The notes below the pieces were generated by a model. The model did not search any database. It had not been told where the DNA came from and saw only the letters and a program-made list of their open reading frames with translations. Positions 9,471 to 18,586 of a DNA stretch of 64,000 nucleotides are shown here, piece by piece. The DNA is taken from contig JAEPNV010000001.1 of the NCBI GenBank assembly GCA_017643215.1, forward strand, positions 434,001 through 498,000, in the 5' to 3' direction. This stretch comes from Roseibium sp. Its GTDB lineage: Bacteria; Pseudomonadota; Alphaproteobacteria; Rhizobiales; Stappiaceae. The position numbers were made by a program, and so were the translations under genes. Every line of letters starts with the position of its first letter. The first letter of the stretch is position 1.

Positions 9471-10637
9471 ATGACCGCGGCAATGGTGGGATGGGCGCAC
9501 TTGCCCTTCGGCAAACACGCTGACGAAACAGTTGAGAGCCTGATCGTGAAAGCGGCGACTGACGCCATTCACGATGCCGGCATTGCGCCGGAGGACGTCG
9601 ACGAAATCGTGCTCGGGCATTTCAACGCCGGATTTTCCATCCAGGATTTCACAGCATCGCTGGTCCTTCAGGCCGATCCCGCGCTGCGGTTCACGCCCGC
9701 AACACGCGTTGAAAACGCCTGCGCAACAGGATCGGCCGCCGTGCACCAGGGCGTGCGCGCGATCGCGACCGGTGATGCCCGCTTCGTGCTTGTGGTGGGC
9801 GTCGAACAGATGACGACGACGCCGGGCCCGGAAATCGGCAAGAACCTTTTGAAGGCCTCCTACCTGAAGGAAGAGGGCGATATCCCGGCCGGATTTGCCG
9901 GCGTGTTCGGCAAGATCGCCGACGGGTATTTCCAGAAATACGGCGACCAGTCCGATGCGCTGGCGCGGATTGCGGCCAAGAACCACAAGAACGGAACCGG
10001 AAATCCTTATGCCCAAATGCGCAAGGATCTCGGCTTTGAGTTCTGCCGTGCCGAAAGCGAAAAGAACCCGTTTGTCGCCGGCCCGTTGAAGCGCACGGAT
10101 TGTTCGCTCGTCTCCGATGGCGCGGCGGCCCTGGTCCTGACCGATCCGGCGACCGCGCTCGGCATGAAAAAGGCCGTCGCCTTCCGCGCGATGGCCCATG
10201 TGCAGGACTTCCTGCCCATGTCCAAACGCGACATCTTGAAGTTCGAGGGCTGCTCGAAGGCCTGGGGCCAGGCGCTCGGCGATGCCGGTATGGCCCTGGA
10301 GGACCTGTCCTTCGTCGAAACACACGACTGCTTCACCATCGCCGAACTTATTGAATACGAAGCGATGGGCCTGACCAAGGAAGGCGAGGGCGCGCGGGCG
10401 GCCCTGGAAGGCTGGACGGAAATGGACGGCAAGCTGCCGGTCAATCCCTCCGGCGGCCTGAAGGCCAAGGGCCACCCGATCGGGGCGACAGGCGTCTCCA
10501 TGCACGTGATGACGGCGATGCAGCTCACCGGCGAGGCCGGAGACATCCAGGTGAAAAATGCCGAAATCGGCGGCATCTTCAATATGGGCGGCGCCGCGGT
10601 CGCCAACTATGTGTCCGTGCTTCAGTCCATGAAGTAA
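9471..10637 (+). CDS. Thiolase-family acetyl-CoA acetyltransferase
   Basis: This is a 388-residue thiolase that condenses or cleaves acyl-CoA. The nucleophile is C84 in 'ENACATGSAA'. The C-terminal catalytic block 'NPSGGLKAKGHPIGATG' carries the His, and 'ETHDCFTIAELIEYEAMGL' carries the conserved His. The active-site wording places it in the SCP2-like/atypical acetyltransferase branch rather than PhaA. The start at 9471 is fixed by AGGAGG seven bases upstream, so the further upstream in-frame codons are leader. A PhaR-like palindrome in the leader suggests control with granule genes. The next gene, a gamma-glutamyltransferase relative, follows after 37 bases. Confidence 0.85.
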   Translation: MTAAMVGWAHLPFGKHADETVESLIVKAATDAIHDAGIAPEDVDEIVLGHFNAGFSIQDFTASLVLQADPALRFTPATRVENACATGSAAVHQGVRAIATGDARFVLVVGVEQMTTTPGPEIGKNLLKASYLKEEGDIPAGFAGVFGKIADGYFQKYGDQSDALARIAAKNHKNGTGNPYAQMRKDLGFEFCRAESEKNPFVAGPLKRTDCSLVSDGAAALVLTDPATALGMKKAVAFRAMAHVQDFLPMSKRDILKFEGCSKAWGQALGDAGMALEDLSFVETHDCFTIAELIEYEAMGLTKEGEGARAALEGWTEMDGKLPVNPSGGLKAKGHPIGATGVSMHVMTAMQLTGEAGDIQVKNAEIGGIFNMGGAAVANYVSVLQSMK

Positions 10638-10674
10638 CGCACCGGGACCTGCAACCGGGGGCGTTTGCAACAAG

Positions 10675-12132
10675 GTGACGGGCAACAACATCCGAGGCGC
10701 GATTGCCGCCGGCCATGAGCTGACGGCCAAGGCCGGCGCGGCCATGCTTCGTGAAGGCGGGACGGCCATGGACGCGGGCGTGGCCGCGCTTGCCATGGCC
10801 TGTGTCTGCGAACCGGTTCTGGCCTCGCCGGGCGGCGGCGGGTTTGCCATGATCAAGCGGGCGGATACCGGCACGGTGTCGCTGATCGACTTCTTTCCGC
10901 AAACCCCGAAGCGGCGCGGGCCCAATGCGTCCGAGGGATTTGTCGATATTCTCGCCGATTTCGGCACGGCGACGCAGCGGTTTCACATTGGTCCAGCCAG
11001 CGTTGCAACACCCGGTTTTTTCCGCGGGGTTGAAGCAATTTCCGCCGATGGTGCCCGGTTTTCCCTCTGCGATCTGTTTGATCCCGCGATCCAGGCGGCA
11101 CGCGGCGGCGTCACAGTCACACCGTATCAAAGCCATCTGGCGAAGATCGTTCTCGCCATTTTAACGTCAACGCCAGACGCGGCGCGATTGTTCGCACCCG
11201 GCGGATCGCCGCCACCGGCCGGCGGGACCGTCTACAATCCGGATCTTGGTTTTGCCCTGGAAACCATGGCCCGCGGCGGATTTGCCGACAGTGAAATCGG
11301 CCGGACGATCCTGAAGATGCAGGCCGATCGCGGCAATCTGACCAAGCACGATCTTGAAGTCTATCAGGTGCAGCACCGGGACCCGCTTGAAATCGCCTGC
11401 GGTGGATCATCCGTCTTCCTCAACCCGCTGCCGGCGGCAAGCGGGACCATCATCGCCTACGCGCTGGATCGCCTGGCCGGGCCGGCGCCGATCGATATGG
11501 CGCGTGCGCTTGATACCGCCGACCGGGCACGGACCCAGGCGGATGGCGATTTGGCGGTGTTGTCGCGCGCCCCGCTTCGCCAGAAGGGCACGACGCACAT
11601 TTCCGTGGCCGATGCTGAGGGAAATGCCTGCGCGATCACGGTGTCGAACGGCGCCGGCAATGGCGAGGTCGTTGATGGGTTCGGCTTCATGCTCAACAAC
11701 ATTCTCGGCGAGGAGGATGTCAATCCGTTTGGCGGAGCGGACTGGCCGGCGGACACGCGTCTGGCCTCCATGATGTGTCCGACACTTGTGATCGAACCGG
11801 ACGGCGGCATCTGCGCGTTGGGATCCGGCGGCTCCAATCGCATCCGCTCGGCGATTTTCCAGACGCTGGCACGCCACTGCGTGCGCGGCGAGACCCTGGC
11901 GGAGGCCATCACGGCGCCGCGGATGCATGTCGAAGCCGGCCATCTTGATATTGAGGGTCAGTTCCGTGATGGGGATCTGGCCGACTGCATCGCCGCCTTC
12001 CCCGATCACCGGATCTGGCCGGGCGGCAACATGTTCTTCGGCGGCGTGCATGGTGTGCGCTGCGGCCCGGACGGCCGGCTGACCGGCATTGGCGATCCGC
12101 GCCGGGACGGGGTCGCCTTGATCGTGGAGTGA
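10675..12132 (+). CDS. Gamma-glutamyltransferase-family protein
   Basis: This 485-residue Ntn-hydrolase of the gamma-glutamyltransferase superfamily starts at GTG. The family marks are 'SPGGGGFAMI' at the N-terminus, the autoprocessing Thr in 'GTTHISVAD' (T306), and 'GSGGSNRIRSAI' in the small subunit. It is about 100 residues shorter than typical GGT and has no signal peptide, so it probably acts in the cytoplasm. The substrate may be a gamma-glutamyl compound or another amide. It follows the thiolase closely and may share its transcript. After its stop, the 279 bp up to cysG hold no gene. Confidence 0.8.
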   Translation: MTGNNIRGAIAAGHELTAKAGAAMLREGGTAMDAGVAALAMACVCEPVLASPGGGGFAMIKRADTGTVSLIDFFPQTPKRRGPNASEGFVDILADFGTATQRFHIGPASVATPGFFRGVEAISADGARFSLCDLFDPAIQAARGGVTVTPYQSHLAKIVLAILTSTPDAARLFAPGGSPPPAGGTVYNPDLGFALETMARGGFADSEIGRTILKMQADRGNLTKHDLEVYQVQHRDPLEIACGGSSVFLNPLPAASGTIIAYALDRLAGPAPIDMARALDTADRARTQADGDLAVLSRAPLRQKGTTHISVADAEGNACAITVSNGAGNGEVVDGFGFMLNNILGEEDVNPFGGADWPADTRLASMMCPTLVIEPDGGICALGSGGSNRIRSAIFQTLARHCVRGETLAEAITAPRMHVEAGHLDIEGQFRDGDLADCIAAFPDHRIWPGGNMFFGGVHGVRCGPDGRLTGIGDPRRDGVALIVE

Positions 12133-12411
12133 AGCAAAGCGCCTGATCATGCGGCCGGTCCAGCCGGGTAATTTGCCAGAAAATCCAGACAGATGCCGAA
12201 GGTGGGGCGCCGCGCGATATGGCTGTCCATCCGGCCCCAACATCCCGCCGCGCCGAGATTCTGCGGCCCGGCGAACAAATCCGGACGCGCGGGCCGGTGT
12301 CGTGGAAAACTATTCCGCTCTAGCATTCGCCTTTGAAATCTGGTGCCCGGCGCTCTGGAGGACCCGGACCTACATTCACGTCCATGTGCAATGGGAGCGG
12401 AGTGCGCGGTG

Positions 12412-13875
12412 ATGGGCGCCCGGAATACCGATAGTCAGATCAAACCCAAGGCCGCCAGGAACCGGCTGGACGTGTTTCCCGCGTTCATGAAGGTGAAGGA
12501 CCGCCGGGTTCTGGTCGTCGGTCATGGCGGGGAAGCGGCCGCCAAGGTCCGCCTTCTGGGCGAGACCAATGCCCGCATTGAAGTCATTTCCGCCGCGATC
12601 GACCCCGATTTGGCTGCCGCCATCGAGGCGGTGGGCGCGCATCATATCTCCGAGGACTTCCGGCCCGGCCTGTTGACCGGCGCTGCCATGGTGTTCAGCG
12701 CCCGCGAGGACGAGGCGCTCGACAAGGCGGTTGTGGACGCCGCGCGCATCATGGGCGTTCCCGCCAATGCCGTCGACAAGCCGGATCTGTGCGATTTTTA
12801 CACCGGCGCTTTGGTGAACCGGGCTCCGATTGCCGTCGCGATCACCTCCACCGGCGTCGGACCGGTTCTCGCCCGCCACATCCGCGCCCGCGTGGAAGCC
12901 ATGCTGCCGAAGGCGACCGGCGATCTGGCGCGGCTTGCGGAAAGCTTTCGCGGCGCTGCGGCCAGCCTGATCACCGATGGCGCGCTGCGCCGCCGGTTCT
13001 GGGCCAGGTTTTTCTCCGGCAGCGTCGCGGCGAACCTTTATGCCGGCAAGGCCGACACCGCCCGGGCCGAGGCCCAGCGGCTGTTGAACGGCATGGCCGA
13101 GGAGCCGGGTTTTGTCTGGCTGGTGGGCGCCGGCCCCGGCGCCGAGGACCTTTTGACCCTGCGGGCCCAGCGGCTTCTGCAGGAAGCCGATGTCATCGTC
13201 CACGACGCGCTCGTGCCGCCGGCGGTGATCGCCATGGGCCGGCGCGACGCGGAGCGCATTTCCGTTGGCAAGCGCAAAGGCGCCCATTCGGTGCCGCAGG
13301 CCGAGATCTCGAAACTGCTGGTCGAATTGGGCCAGGCCGGGCACAAGGTCGTGCGGTTGAAAGCCGGCGATCCGATGGTGTTCGGCCGCGCGGCGGAGGA
13401 AATGGACGCGCTGCGCGACGCGCAAATCGGCTTTGAAGTGGTTCCGGGCGTCACGGCGGCGCTCGCCGCGGCCGCCTCCGCGCAACTGCCGCTGACCTTG
13501 CGCGGTGTGGCCTCGACGCTTGTGTTCGCGACCGGCCACAACGCCAAATCTGAAACCCTGCCCGACTGGGCGGGCCTGGCGCTGAAGGGCGCGACGGTGG
13601 CGGTCTACATGGGCCGGACGGTCGCGGCGGCGGTCGCCGGAAAACTGATGGCGGCCGGCATGCGCGCTGAAACGCCAATCGCGGTGATCGAAAACGCCGC
13701 CCATCCGGATGAACGGCAGTTTTACGGCACCTTGGCGGACCTCAGCATCTTGAGCGACCGGAATGAGATCGATGGCCCGGTTCTGATCGTGATCGGCGAA
13801 GCGGTCGGTCACGCCGCCTTGGAGCGCGCAGAGCCGCTCGCCGCGCCGGCGGTGCGCCACGTGGCGGCCGCCTGA
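12412..13875 (+). CDS. cysG: Siroheme synthase CysG (trifunctional)
   Basis: This 487-residue enzyme turns uroporphyrinogen III into siroheme, the cofactor of the sulfite reductase encoded downstream. The N-terminal part (about residues 20-210) is the precorrin-2 dehydrogenase/ferrochelatase module, with the NAD-binding 'VVGHGGEAAAKVRLL' and 'ANAVDKPDLCDF'. The C-terminal part (about 235-480) is the uroporphyrinogen methyltransferase, with 'LVGAGPGAEDLLTLRA', 'GDPMVFGRAAEE' and 'VVPGVTAALAAAA'. The ATG at 12412 is preferred; an in-frame ATG at 12391 is possible. It is the first gene of the assimilatory sulfate operon. Confidence 0.93.
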   Translation: MGARNTDSQIKPKAARNRLDVFPAFMKVKDRRVLVVGHGGEAAAKVRLLGETNARIEVISAAIDPDLAAAIEAVGAHHISEDFRPGLLTGAAMVFSAREDEALDKAVVDAARIMGVPANAVDKPDLCDFYTGALVNRAPIAVAITSTGVGPVLARHIRARVEAMLPKATGDLARLAESFRGAAASLITDGALRRRFWARFFSGSVAANLYAGKADTARAEAQRLLNGMAEEPGFVWLVGAGPGAEDLLTLRAQRLLQEADVIVHDALVPPAVIAMGRRDAERISVGKRKGAHSVPQAEISKLLVELGQAGHKVVRLKAGDPMVFGRAAEEMDALRDAQIGFEVVPGVTAALAAAASAQLPLTLRGVASTLVFATGHNAKSETLPDWAGLALKGATVAVYMGRTVAAAVAGKLMAAGMRAETPIAVIENAAHPDERQFYGTLADLSILSDRNEIDGPVLIVIGEAVGHAALERAEPLAAPAVRHVAAA

Positions 13876-13889
13876 AGGAGAATTCAAGC

Positions 13890-14189
13890 ATGAAAGTCAT
13901 CACCGCAAACCGGCTCCTGGACGGAGAGGTCGTTTGGCTCGGCGACGGCGGCACCTGGGTCGAGCGCGTCGCCCGGGCCGCTGTGTTCGATGGTAAGGAC
14001 GCGGTCGCCGCCGCCTTGCAGGTCGCGGACCAGGCGGTCGCGGACCAGAAGATCGTTGGTCCTTACGAGATGGATGTCACCGAGGAGGATGGCCGGCTTG
14101 TGCCGGTCCGCCTGCGCGAACGCATCCGCGCCACCGGCCCGACCACGCATCCCGATCTTGGTAAACAGGCCCACCCCGTCAGCATCTGA
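13890..14189 (+). CDS. DUF2849 protein of the sulfate-assimilation operon
   Basis: This is a 99-residue protein of the DUF2849 family, which is nearly always found between cysG and cysI in Alphaproteobacteria. It begins 'MKVITANRLLDGEVVWL' and carries the family's 'VADQKIVGPYEMDV' segment. It has no signal peptide or membrane span. Its position 14 bases after cysG and 63 bases before cysI places it in the operon. A role in sulfite reduction is assumed from this context, and the biochemical function is not known. A GGAG ribosome site precedes the ATG. Confidence 0.9.
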   Translation: MKVITANRLLDGEVVWLGDGGTWVERVARAAVFDGKDAVAAALQVADQAVADQKIVGPYEMDVTEEDGRLVPVRLRERIRATGPTTHPDLGKQAHPVSI

Positions 14190-14252
14190 CCATCGCCCGG
14201 CCACGCGGGAGCCGCGCCCTGAAGCGGCGGCGGCCCGAAGGAACAAAGACCC

Positions 14253-15914
14253 ATGTATCGCTACGATGAATTCGACCACAGTTTCGTCAATCAGCGCACC
14301 GAGCAGTTCAAGGACCAGGTGCGGCGGCGCCTTGCCGGCGAATTGTCGGAGGACGAGTTCAAGCCGCTCCGGTTGATGAACGGCCTTTATCTGCAGCTCC
14401 ACGCCTACATGCTCCGGGTCGCGATTCCCTATGGCACGCTGAACAGCCGCCAGATGCGCAAACTTGCGCATATCGCGCGGACCTATGACCGCAGCTACGG
14501 CCACTTCACCACGCGCCAGAACATTCAGTTCAACTGGCCAAAGCTGGAAGACACGCCCGCGATCCTGGAAGAGCTCGCCGAAGTGGAGATGCACGCGATC
14601 CAGACCTCGGGAAACTGCATCCGCAACGTGACGGCCGATCATTTCGCCGGCGCGGCGGCTGACGAGATCGCCGACCCGCGCCCTTACGCGGAAATCCTGC
14701 GGCAATGGTCCTCGCTTCATCCGGAATTCTCGTTCCTGCCGCGCAAGTTCAAGATCGCGATCACCGGCGCGCCCAATGACCGGGCGGCCGTGCAGGTGCA
14801 TGACATCGGCTTGCAGCTTGCCCGCAACGAGGCCGGGGAGATCGGCTTTGTCGTCTATGTCGGCGGCGGCCTCGGCCGGACACCCATGATCGGCCGAAAA
14901 GTGCGCGACTTCCTGCCCGAAGAGGATCTTCTGGCCTATTCGGAGGCGATCCTGCGCGTCTACAACCGCTATGGCCGGCGCGACAACAAATATAAGGCCC
15001 GTATAAAGATCCTGGTCCACGAGACCGGTCTGGACGAGTTGAAGGCGGACATTGAGGCGGAGTTTGAAAAGATCCGCCACGGCGTCCTGCGCCTGCCGGA
15101 TGAGGAAGTCCGGCGGATTGAGGCCTATTTCGCACCGCCCCCCCTGGAAGTCCTGGCCCCGGTGTCGGACAAGGTCGAAGCCCGGACAGCAGCCGATCCG
15201 GCCTTCGCGCAATTCATCGCGCACAACCTCAATCCGCACCGGGTGCCGGGCCACACCAGCGTGACCTTGTCCATGAAGCCGATCGGCGGCATCCCGGGCG
15301 ATGCCTCGGATGTGCAGATGGATGTGATCGCCGATCTGGCCGCAACCTACGGGCACGACGAGATCCGCATCAGCCATGAGCAGAATGTGATCCTGCCGCA
15401 TGTGAAGCTGGATGATCTGCCGGCCCTGTTCGACCGGCTGGTGGCGGCCGGGATCGCGGAGGGCAACGCCGGCCTCATCACCGACATCATCGCCTGCCCC
15501 GGGATGGATTACTGCGCGCTGGCCACCGCCCGCTCGATTCCGGTCGCGCAGCGGATTTCAGATCGTTTCGGGACACCGGACCGGCAGGCGGAAATCGGCG
15601 AACTGAAGATCAAGATCTCCGGCTGCATCAATGCCTGCGGCCATCACCATGTCGGCCATATCGGCATTCTCGGCCTGGAGAAGAAGGGCGAGGAATTTTA
15701 CCAGATCACGCTCGGCGGATCGGCCAACGAAAACGCGTCGATCGGCGAGATCGTCGGCCGCGGCTTCTCCTCCGACGACGTGGTCGACGCGATCGAAACG
15801 CTGGTCGACACCTATCTGGGCCTGCGCGTGGGAAGGGAGGAAACGTTCCTCGACGCCTACCGCCGGGTCGGCGATGCCCCGTTCAAGGAGGCGCTTTATG
15901 GCACTGGCGCATGA
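14253..15914 (+). CDS. cysI: Assimilatory sulfite reductase hemoprotein subunit
   Basis: This 553-residue siroheme/4Fe-4S reductase performs the six-electron reduction of sulfite to sulfide. It has two repeated ferredoxin-like and siroheme-binding halves. The cluster ligands are 'CPGMDYCALA' and 'KISGCINACGHHH', and the siroheme pocket has 'TTRQNIQFNW' near residue 85. There is no linked flavoprotein cysJ, so electrons probably come from ferredoxin or another carrier. Its last 17 bases overlap the start of cysH. The family includes nitrite reductases, but the cysG/cysH context supports sulfite. Confidence 0.93.
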   Translation: MYRYDEFDHSFVNQRTEQFKDQVRRRLAGELSEDEFKPLRLMNGLYLQLHAYMLRVAIPYGTLNSRQMRKLAHIARTYDRSYGHFTTRQNIQFNWPKLEDTPAILEELAEVEMHAIQTSGNCIRNVTADHFAGAAADEIADPRPYAEILRQWSSLHPEFSFLPRKFKIAITGAPNDRAAVQVHDIGLQLARNEAGEIGFVVYVGGGLGRTPMIGRKVRDFLPEEDLLAYSEAILRVYNRYGRRDNKYKARIKILVHETGLDELKADIEAEFEKIRHGVLRLPDEEVRRIEAYFAPPPLEVLAPVSDKVEARTAADPAFAQFIAHNLNPHRVPGHTSVTLSMKPIGGIPGDASDVQMDVIADLAATYGHDEIRISHEQNVILPHVKLDDLPALFDRLVAAGIAEGNAGLITDIIACPGMDYCALATARSIPVAQRISDRFGTPDRQAEIGELKIKISGCINACGHHHVGHIGILGLEKKGEEFYQITLGGSANENASIGEIVGRGFSSDDVVDAIETLVDTYLGLRVGREETFLDAYRRVGDAPFKEALYGTGA

Positions 15915-16659
15915 TTTGAGCCTGGCGTTCGACCCCAATCTCGGACTGGACGCGGAGGTGCGGGCGCTGAACCGGCAGTTTGACGGAGCCAGCGCGCACA
16001 AGATCCTGGAAACGGTGATTAAAGATCTCTACGCCGACGAGGTGGCGCTGGTCTCCAGTTTTGGCGCAGACTCTTCCGTGCTGCTGCACCTTGTCTCGGA
16101 GATTGACCCGAAAACGCCGGTGCTCTTCATCGACACGGGCAAGCTCTTTCCGGAAACCCGCCGCTATCGCGACCTTTTGGTCGCCCGGCTGGGTTTGACC
16201 GGCGTGCGTTCAGAAAAACCGTCGCCGGAAGACCTGGCAGCCAGCGATCCGGACGGCGTTTTGTGGATGCGCGACACCGACCGGTGCTGCCATATCCGCA
16301 AGGTGTTGCCGCTGGAGCGCGCCCTCGACGGCTTCTCGGCCTGGATTTCTGGGCGCAAGCGCCACCAGAGCGCCACGCGCGCCGCTCTTCAGGTGCTTGA
16401 GGCCGACAATGGGCGGATCAAGGTCAATCCCCTGGCCGACTGGTCGGCGGACGACATTTTGACTTACGCACGGGACAAGGATCTGCCGCCGCATCCCCTC
16501 GTCGCGCAAGGCTTTCCGTCGATCGGGTGTATGCCGTGCACGGACAAGGTCGCGCCGGGCGAGGATCCAAGGTCCGGGCGCTGGCGCGGCCAGGACAAGA
16601 CCGAATGCGGCATTCACTGGCCGACACATGGCCGCGAGATCGACGGCAGCGGAATTTGA
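15898..16659 (+). CDS. cysH: Adenylylsulfate (APS) reductase
   Basis: This 253-residue thioredoxin-dependent reductase converts adenylyl sulfate to sulfite. It has the paired iron-sulfur cysteine motifs 'DRCCHIRK' and 'GCMPCTD', which mark the APS-reducing 4Fe-4S class rather than PAPS reductase. The catalytic cysteine lies in 'KTECGIH'. The PP-loop 'SSFGADSSVLLHL' is near residue 45. The start at 15898 overlaps the end of cysI and has AAGGAGG eight bases upstream; longer starts would run in another frame of cysI. Confidence 0.93.
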   Translation: MALAHDLSLAFDPNLGLDAEVRALNRQFDGASAHKILETVIKDLYADEVALVSSFGADSSVLLHLVSEIDPKTPVLFIDTGKLFPETRRYRDLLVARLGLTGVRSEKPSPEDLAASDPDGVLWMRDTDRCCHIRKVLPLERALDGFSAWISGRKRHQSATRAALQVLEADNGRIKVNPLADWSADDILTYARDKDLPPHPLVAQGFPSIGCMPCTDKVAPGEDPRSGRWRGQDKTECGIHWPTHGREIDGSGI

Positions 16660-16676
16660 GGAACGGGGCACCAGGC

Positions 16677-17210
16677 ATGACAGTGATTTTTAAGGACGGG
16701 GCGTTCCACAACGAGGACTGGACCCGGGTCGATGGCGAAGACGCGATCCCGGCACACGGCGCGGTTCTGGTCGGCCTTGACCGGTTTCTAGATACGCCGG
16801 ACGTGCTTTTGAGCCGGGCCGCGAACTGGGGCGTCGTCATTGCGCCCGGCGACGAGGTCGAGCGCCTTGCGCCGTATTTGGCGGATATTCCGCTTGTGGC
16901 CGTGGCGTTTCCAAGTTTTGCCGATGGCCGCGGATTTTCCGCCGCGCGGGTGCTGCGTGAGCATTTGAGCTTTGACGGCGACATCCGCGCGACCGGCAAC
17001 TATATATTGGACCAGGTGCCGATGGCCCGCCGCTGCGGCGTAACGAGCTTTGAAATCTCCAAGCCGGAGGTCTTGAAGGCGCTCAAAGCCGGCGAGTGGC
17101 CGGAAGTGACCAAATACCTGCAGCCCGTCGGCACGGTCGACGAAATCCCCGTCGGCACCCGGCCGTGGGTCCGCGTTTCCCTGCGCGAGGTGCGCGAAGC
17201 GGCGGAGTAG
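16677..17210 (+). CDS. DUF934 protein of the sulfate-assimilation operon
   Basis: This is a 177-residue DUF934 protein, a regular companion of cysI and cysH in Proteobacteria. The family core 'VAVAFPSFADGRGFSAARVLRE' and 'GDIRATGNYILDQVPMARRCGVTSFEI' are present. No catalytic residues are established for the family; a part in sulfite reduction or electron delivery has been proposed from context only. The ATG at 16677 begins 17 bases after cysH stops. It is the last gene of the operon and no clear terminator follows. Confidence 0.88.
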   Translation: MTVIFKDGAFHNEDWTRVDGEDAIPAHGAVLVGLDRFLDTPDVLLSRAANWGVVIAPGDEVERLAPYLADIPLVAVAFPSFADGRGFSAARVLREHLSFDGDIRATGNYILDQVPMARRCGVTSFEISKPEVLKALKAGEWPEVTKYLQPVGTVDEIPVGTRPWVRVSLREVREAAE

Positions 17211-17514
17211 CAAGGACACGCGGCGCACATGAGAGCCGGAGAACGGGTCTCGAAATGCTTCTTCCGTCATTCCGAACAAGCGCCGCAAAGGCATAGGCTG
17301 ATCCGGATCTTGCCGAGGTGGTGATCCGGGAGCCGGAAACAGCTGTGCACGATTGCTCCCCACCCTGCCATTCCAGATAGTCATCAGGGGACGGCACGGG
17401 CCGTCGCCGTCGAGCGGCGCCATTCCAGATCAGCACTCGGCTCCGGCTCACCTATCCGGATTGACGGGAACAGCACAACGATCCCGCCCCTCGCGCCCGC
17501 TCCCGCAGGACGTC

Positions 17515-17546
17515 ATCCCGGGCAAGCCAAAGGCGCGACCCGGGAT
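17515..17546. repeat. REP-like palindrome 1
   Basis: Arms ATCCCGGG and CCCGGGAT are separated by 16 bases and preceded by 'cgtc', the common start of this repeat family. Confidence 0.6.
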
Positions 17547-17683
17547 CGGAGAGCCACTTTACTCGCGGCGGTTCCTCGGTCCCGCGCCAGGCACCTTGCC
17601 GCCCCGATCCCGGATCTCCGGCTGCGCCGCGCAGTCCAGAATGACCACAAACTATCCCTCCCTTCGTCATTGCCGGACTTGAT

Positions 17684-17755
17684 CCACTACTGTCCGGTTT
17701 AAACCGGTTGTGGGATGTTCATTGTCAGCCGGCAATCTTCACCATGCCGCCCCGG
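17684..17755 (+). repeat. Copy of the dispersed TGTCCGGTTTAA element (one end)
   Basis: The sequence CACTACTGTCCGGTTTAA, then GGGATGTTCATTGTCAGCC and TCACCATGCCGCCCCGG, matches the reverse complement of 41205-41290 with only a few differences. It is one end of an element whose two ends are present at 40980-41311. Confidence 0.6.
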
Positions 17756-17769
17756 TCTCTGCCTTCGTC

Positions 17770-17792
17770 ATGCCATGGCTCGACCATGGCAT
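17770..17792. repeat. REP-like palindrome 2
   Basis: Perfect 9-bp arms ATGCCATGG and CCATGGCAT with a 5-base loop, preceded by 'cgtc'. Confidence 0.65.
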
Positions 17793-17849
17793 CCATTCCC
17801 TTCTCTTTCCATTCGACCCGCCTTAACCTCGGGCACCATCGCGGTCTGG

Positions 17850-17872
17850 ATCCCATGGTCAAGCCATGGGAT
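17850..17872. repeat. REP-like palindrome 3
   Basis: Perfect 9-bp arms ATCCCATGG and CCATGGGAT with a 5-base loop, followed by 'gacg', so it is oriented opposite to palindrome 2. Confidence 0.65.
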
Positions 17873-17931
17873 GACGATCGAGGGCGGGGTGAGATCGCCC
17901 CTTTGCCCGGCGCCCGCCCTCACAAAACGTC

Positions 17932-17953
17932 ATCCCGGCCTCCGAGCCGGGAT
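17932..17953. repeat. REP-like palindrome 4
   Basis: Perfect 8-bp arms ATCCCGGC and GCCGGGAT with a 6-base loop, preceded by 'cgtc' and followed by 'cc'. Confidence 0.65.
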
Positions 17954-18586
17954 CCACTCTCGCCGGCCGCTTGGTCGGGATCTGCAAGGTGTTTCGGTGT
18001 CCGCCGCCGTGCCTGTTCCAACGGCTGCGGGACCTAATAGATCCCCGCACAATTCCATTTCATGGGGCGGGGATGACGCTCCGTGGGCGGGGCAAAAGCC
18101 GGGGCACACCCTCCTGACACATGCAAAACCTTATCCACGCCCCCGGTCTCTGGCCGTATACTCATCCCGTTCCTGTCGTGCGGGGCCGAGACCGGACCGT
18201 CCGGTCGCGGCGGCAGGAACCGGGTTTTGAGGTTTTTCAGGCCGGCGTAACGGACCGTTCTGAAGATCCGGTGACCGGCGACCTTTTTTGAGCCTGCGGG
18301 GTCTGGCGCAGCGTTTCAGAAAAGCCGCGTCTCGTATCCGGCAACCGGTGCGCCACACCCCACGCACCGCGCGCAGAAACGAGAAAGGCGCAACAGCCGT
18401 GTCGCTTTGGGAACCAGAACCCGGGCAGGCGTCCGGCCGTGCCACTTCCCAATTTCCCATCGCGCACCCGGCACGCCCCGGGCGCCTGCCATCCCGTACT
18501 TTCGAGACGGGCGACGAAAGATCCAAACGCCGGAGGAAAACCTCGCGGCGCTGATGGTGCTGATCGCGACCGCCCATTTGGCCTGA

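Larger units (their letters stand above)
17211..18586. repeat. Gene-free repeat patch of about 1.4 kb
   Basis: No open frame in this interval shows conserved protein features. The stretch carries several REP-like palindromes of the form gtcAT(C/G)CC...GG(G/C)ATcc between about 17500 and 17960, plus fragments typical of dispersed alphaproteobacterial intergenic repeats ('GGATCTCCGGCTGCGCCGCG', near 17615). Part of a second repeat family that reappears at 41 kb lies at 17684-17755. The rest, about 17960-18586, holds nothing I can name; a DnaA-box-like TTATCCACG is at 18130. Confidence 0.6.

Noticed and set aside
18128..18137. DnaA-box-like TTATCCACG
   Set aside because: A single near-match, with no cluster of boxes or origin-associated genes; not an origin.
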